This document shows, in pieces, positions 32,386-34,281 of a stretch of DNA of 34,281 bases. Position numbers and translations under genes: made by a program. Under the pieces are notes generated by a model. That model saw only the letters and a list, made by a program, of their open reading frames with translations. It searched no databases and was not told the DNA's origin. Numbering within the stretch: position 1 is the stretch's first letter; each line of letters starts with the position of its first letter. The stretch comes from Bacillota bacterium (GTDB taxonomy: Bacteria > Bacillota > Clostridia > Lachnospirales > Lachnospiraceae): contig JAEWMT010000026.1 in NCBI GenBank assembly GCA_023393095.1, positions 1-34,281 on the forward strand. The letters are read 5' to 3'.

Positions 32386-33522
32386 CTATATCATATGTGC
32401 ATGAGCCTCCTGCAAATTAGCGATAATGGAAATGTTTTGCGGGCATCGTTTTTCACACTTACCGCATTTTAAGCACTTAGATGCATCCTTACCATCATTG
32501 ACTGCAACCAGGGAATAAAAGGTCTTGCCAAACTCTGTCCAGCTGGACAGGAAGGAATCATTATAAACCTTGAATATCTCAGGGATATTGACTCCGGCAG
32601 GACAGGGCATGCAATAAGCACAGCCGGTACAGCCGACTTTGATTTTACTTGCATAGATATCCTTGATCTGATTGATTAGATCCATATCCTCTGATTTCAT
32701 TACTCCCGGAACAGCATCTTCAAATATCCGGAGATTATCCTGTAGCTGCTCCATACTGCTCACACCACTGAGAATTATCTTAATGTCCTCATGATGATAC
32801 AGAAAACGGAAGGCCCATTCAATCAAAGACCTCTGTTCCGCATGGGAATGCAAAAGTTTATTGACCTCCTCAGGAACATTCTCCCGGAATAATCCACCCT
32901 TAAGCGGTTCCATTATGACCACCGAGATATCCTTCTGTGTCGCATAGCGGAGCCCTTTTAAGCCTGCCTGATGGTTCTGGTCAAGAATATTAAGCTGTAT
33001 CAGACACATATCCCAAGGATAATAGTCAATAATCTCTTTAAACAGTTCATAGTCTGAATGGAAGGAAAAGCCTATGGCTTTTATTTTGCCCTGTTTCTTC
33101 TGCTCCTCCATGAAATCCAAGCCACCGCTTCGCTTCACCAGTTCCCAATTAGGACGATCAATGCAATGAAAGATATATACATCAATATAGTTTGTCTGAA
33201 GCCGTTCCAGCTGTTCCTCAAATATAACCGTGTAATCCTCCCTGCCTTTAATCTTATACATGGGACACTTGGTTGCAACGGTTACCCTCTCCCGGTATCC
33301 CCCTGAAAGTGCCTTGCCAAGAAGCTCCTCACTTCCCGGATATGCATAAGCTGTATCAAAATAATTCACTCCCTGCTCTATGGCATGGTGAATCATCCGT
33401 ATGGACTCTTCCTGGTCAATCTCACTGTTTCCGTCTTCAGCCTTTTTCTGAGGTAGTCTCATACATCCCATTCCGAATCTGGATACCGGTTCCTTCTTGT
33501 TATGAAATAAATTATACTGCAT
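32386..33522 (-). CDS. Aldo/keto reductase with C-terminal 4Fe-4S dicluster domain
   Basis: 378 residues. AKR barrel (1-290) with catalytic tetrad D56, Y61, K85 and H119 (NYFDTAYAYPGSEELLG, VATKCP, YIFHC). The C-terminal extension (about 305-370) carries two ferredoxin motifs, CTGCAYCMPCPAGVNIPEIF and CLKCGKCEKRCPQNISI. This architecture is common in anaerobes; electrons probably move between NAD(P)H or ferredoxin and the carbonyl substrate. The substrate is not evident. AAGGGGAG precedes the ATG. Single gene. Confidence 0.95.
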   Translation of the reverse strand: MQYNLFHNKKEPVSRFGMGCMRLPQKKAEDGNSEIDQEESIRMIHHAIEQGVNYFDTAYAYPGSEELLGKALSGGYRERVTVATKCPMYKIKGREDYTVIFEEQLERLQTNYIDVYIFHCIDRPNWELVKRSGGLDFMEEQKKQGKIKAIGFSFHSDYELFKEIIDYYPWDMCLIQLNILDQNHQAGLKGLRYATQKDISVVIMEPLKGGLFRENVPEEVNKLLHSHAEQRSLIEWAFRFLYHHEDIKIILSGVSSMEQLQDNLRIFEDAVPGVMKSEDMDLINQIKDIYASKIKVGCTGCAYCMPCPAGVNIPEIFKVYNDSFLSSWTEFGKTFYSLVAVNDGKDASKCLKCGKCEKRCPQNISIIANLQEAHAHMI

Positions 33523-33997
33523 TATAAACTCCCCTTATCGTTATAATAGAATATAATTATTATACATTATAAATTGATACATAAAAGAACCAATTCCTTA
33601 AAAATATTTACGAACCACGTACCGGAAGCCTCCTGCCTAAACAGATACCAGCATTTGATTTGATTTTCACTCCTATTATAGACTGGATTTATCAGTTTTG
33701 AATATACATAATCTTTCCCGATTAGCTTTAATATCTCGACATTTATATCATAGGACAATTCTTGTGCAATTAATTTATTGCAACCATTAGTTTAAATCTT
33801 TCGTCTATTATATATCAAAAAGTGATTACATGAGCAAAAAAGAAATGAATTATGCAAAATAGGGAAAACTATACGATAACCAAGGTTTAACCATTAGGAA
33901 TAGATATTGAATTAAGAATTCCAGTTCAATCTGGTATCGGAAGGATTTAATTTCGTTTTATTATTGAGGTTTTTTCTACGTTTAGGAGGTTATTTTT
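33523..33997. other. Gene-free stretch before the glycosyltransferase, with a possible gene fragment
   Basis: Mostly AT-rich. A minus-strand frame at 33567-33758 (TTG start; VEILKLIGKDYVYSKLINPV, later IKCWYLFRQEASGTWFV) has protein-like composition but no ribosome site and no recognised family; it may be a remnant. No promoter for the glycosyltransferase could be chosen; its ribosome site AGGAGG is at about 33984. Confidence 0.35.
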
Positions 33998-34281
33998 ATG
34001 AAAATAAGTATTATTATACCATTTAACAAAGGAACTTTTTTTCTTGAAGATGCTTTAAACAGCATCAAAGAACAAAAATATAAAGAGATAGAGGTAATTC
34101 TAGTCTGCGACCATATTGAGGAGGAGCTTGATTTAACTCTTGAACCATTTCACGGAGCCTTCGAGCTTAAGGTTTATCATTTGCAAAATAAGAAAGGCGT
34201 TGCTGCAGCCAGAAATTACGGCATGTCCATGGCAACAGGAGGTTATATCTATTTCCTGGACAGCGATGATTACTTAGATGA
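33998..34281 (+). CDS. Glycosyltransferase family 2 protein, N-terminal part
   Basis: Runs off the window; 94 codons visible. GT-A fold start MKISIIIPFNKGTFFLEDAL, substrate-loop region KGVAAARNYGMSMATGGYIY, and the DxD-type FLDSDDYLD that binds the metal and nucleotide sugar. Probably acts in polysaccharide or cell-surface glycan synthesis. AGGAGG stands well before the ATG. The rest of the gene and its operon lie to the right. Confidence 0.93.
   Translation, partial: MKISIIIPFNKGTFFLEDALNSIKEQKYKEIEVILVCDHIEEELDLTLEPFHGAFELKVYHLQNKKGVAAARNYGMSMATGGYIYFLDSDDYLD

Noticed and set aside
32469..32654. Minus-strand 61-residue frame with Cys residues
   Set aside because: Shifted-frame reading of the ferredoxin domain of the aldo/keto reductase.

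Overview
The window looks like chromosome from a low-GC, anaerobic, spore-forming member of the Clostridia, most probably Lachnospiraceae (inference from gene content and order). Supporting genes are a CwlD-type cortex amidase, a SleL/YaaH-like GH18 enzyme, a 2[4Fe-4S] ferredoxin, a DUF1858 protein, a rubrerythrin-like protein, a ferredoxin-domain aldo/keto reductase, a zinc-type S18, and the gdpP-rplI-dnaB and rpsF-ssb-rpsR blocks. No rRNA, tRNA, CRISPR array, transposase or phage gene was seen.

Layout. 81-6548 (minus): Sua5/TsaC, CwlD-like amidase, membrane-anchored GH18 protein, and a two-gene unit of a kinase/P-loop fusion plus a stand-alone protein with the same degenerate P-loop domain. 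6850-9441: MecA (+), DUF1858 protein (-) with a leader that can sequester its ribosome binding site, ferredoxin (+), MerR regulator (-). 9625-13871 (minus): gdpP, rplI, dnaB, with long palindromes in the gaps. 14256-17258: HxlR regulator, a nitroreductase remnant, and a self-regulated TetR operon encoding a stand-alone RnfC-like iron-sulfur protein and a membrane protein. 17341-21053: LacI regulator, degenerate rubrerythrin, decayed second copy of rpsR, soluble chemoreceptor with a zinc-binding CZB domain. 21238-23703: TetR-CPBP protease operon (-), and a TetR gene next to an osmC-like gene that share one operator sequence. 23819-24871: intracellular GH5 glycosidase lying between two nearly identical terminator hairpins. 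25177-27188 (minus): rpsF-ssb-rpsR and a PH-like membrane protein. 27421-28772: PadR and a permease-prefix membrane protein behind a large operator. 29074-33522 (minus): pyrophosphatase, membrane chemoreceptor, aldo/keto reductase. 33998-end: start of a family 2 glycosyltransferase.

The main themes are compact one-regulator units whose promoters and operators can be read directly (TetR x3, PadR, probably LacI and HxlR), and an unusual density of long imperfect palindromes between genes. Two of these (28846-29006 and 32178-32324) are clearly copies of one element, and three others (2176, 11701, 21089) share arm sequence. The most interesting points are the rpsR pseudogene, the ribosome-binding-site switch before the DUF1858 gene, the probable ATT start after the kinase gene, the paired operators of the TetR/OsmC unit, and the palindrome families. 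Everything here was read by eye; no similarity search or folding program was run.
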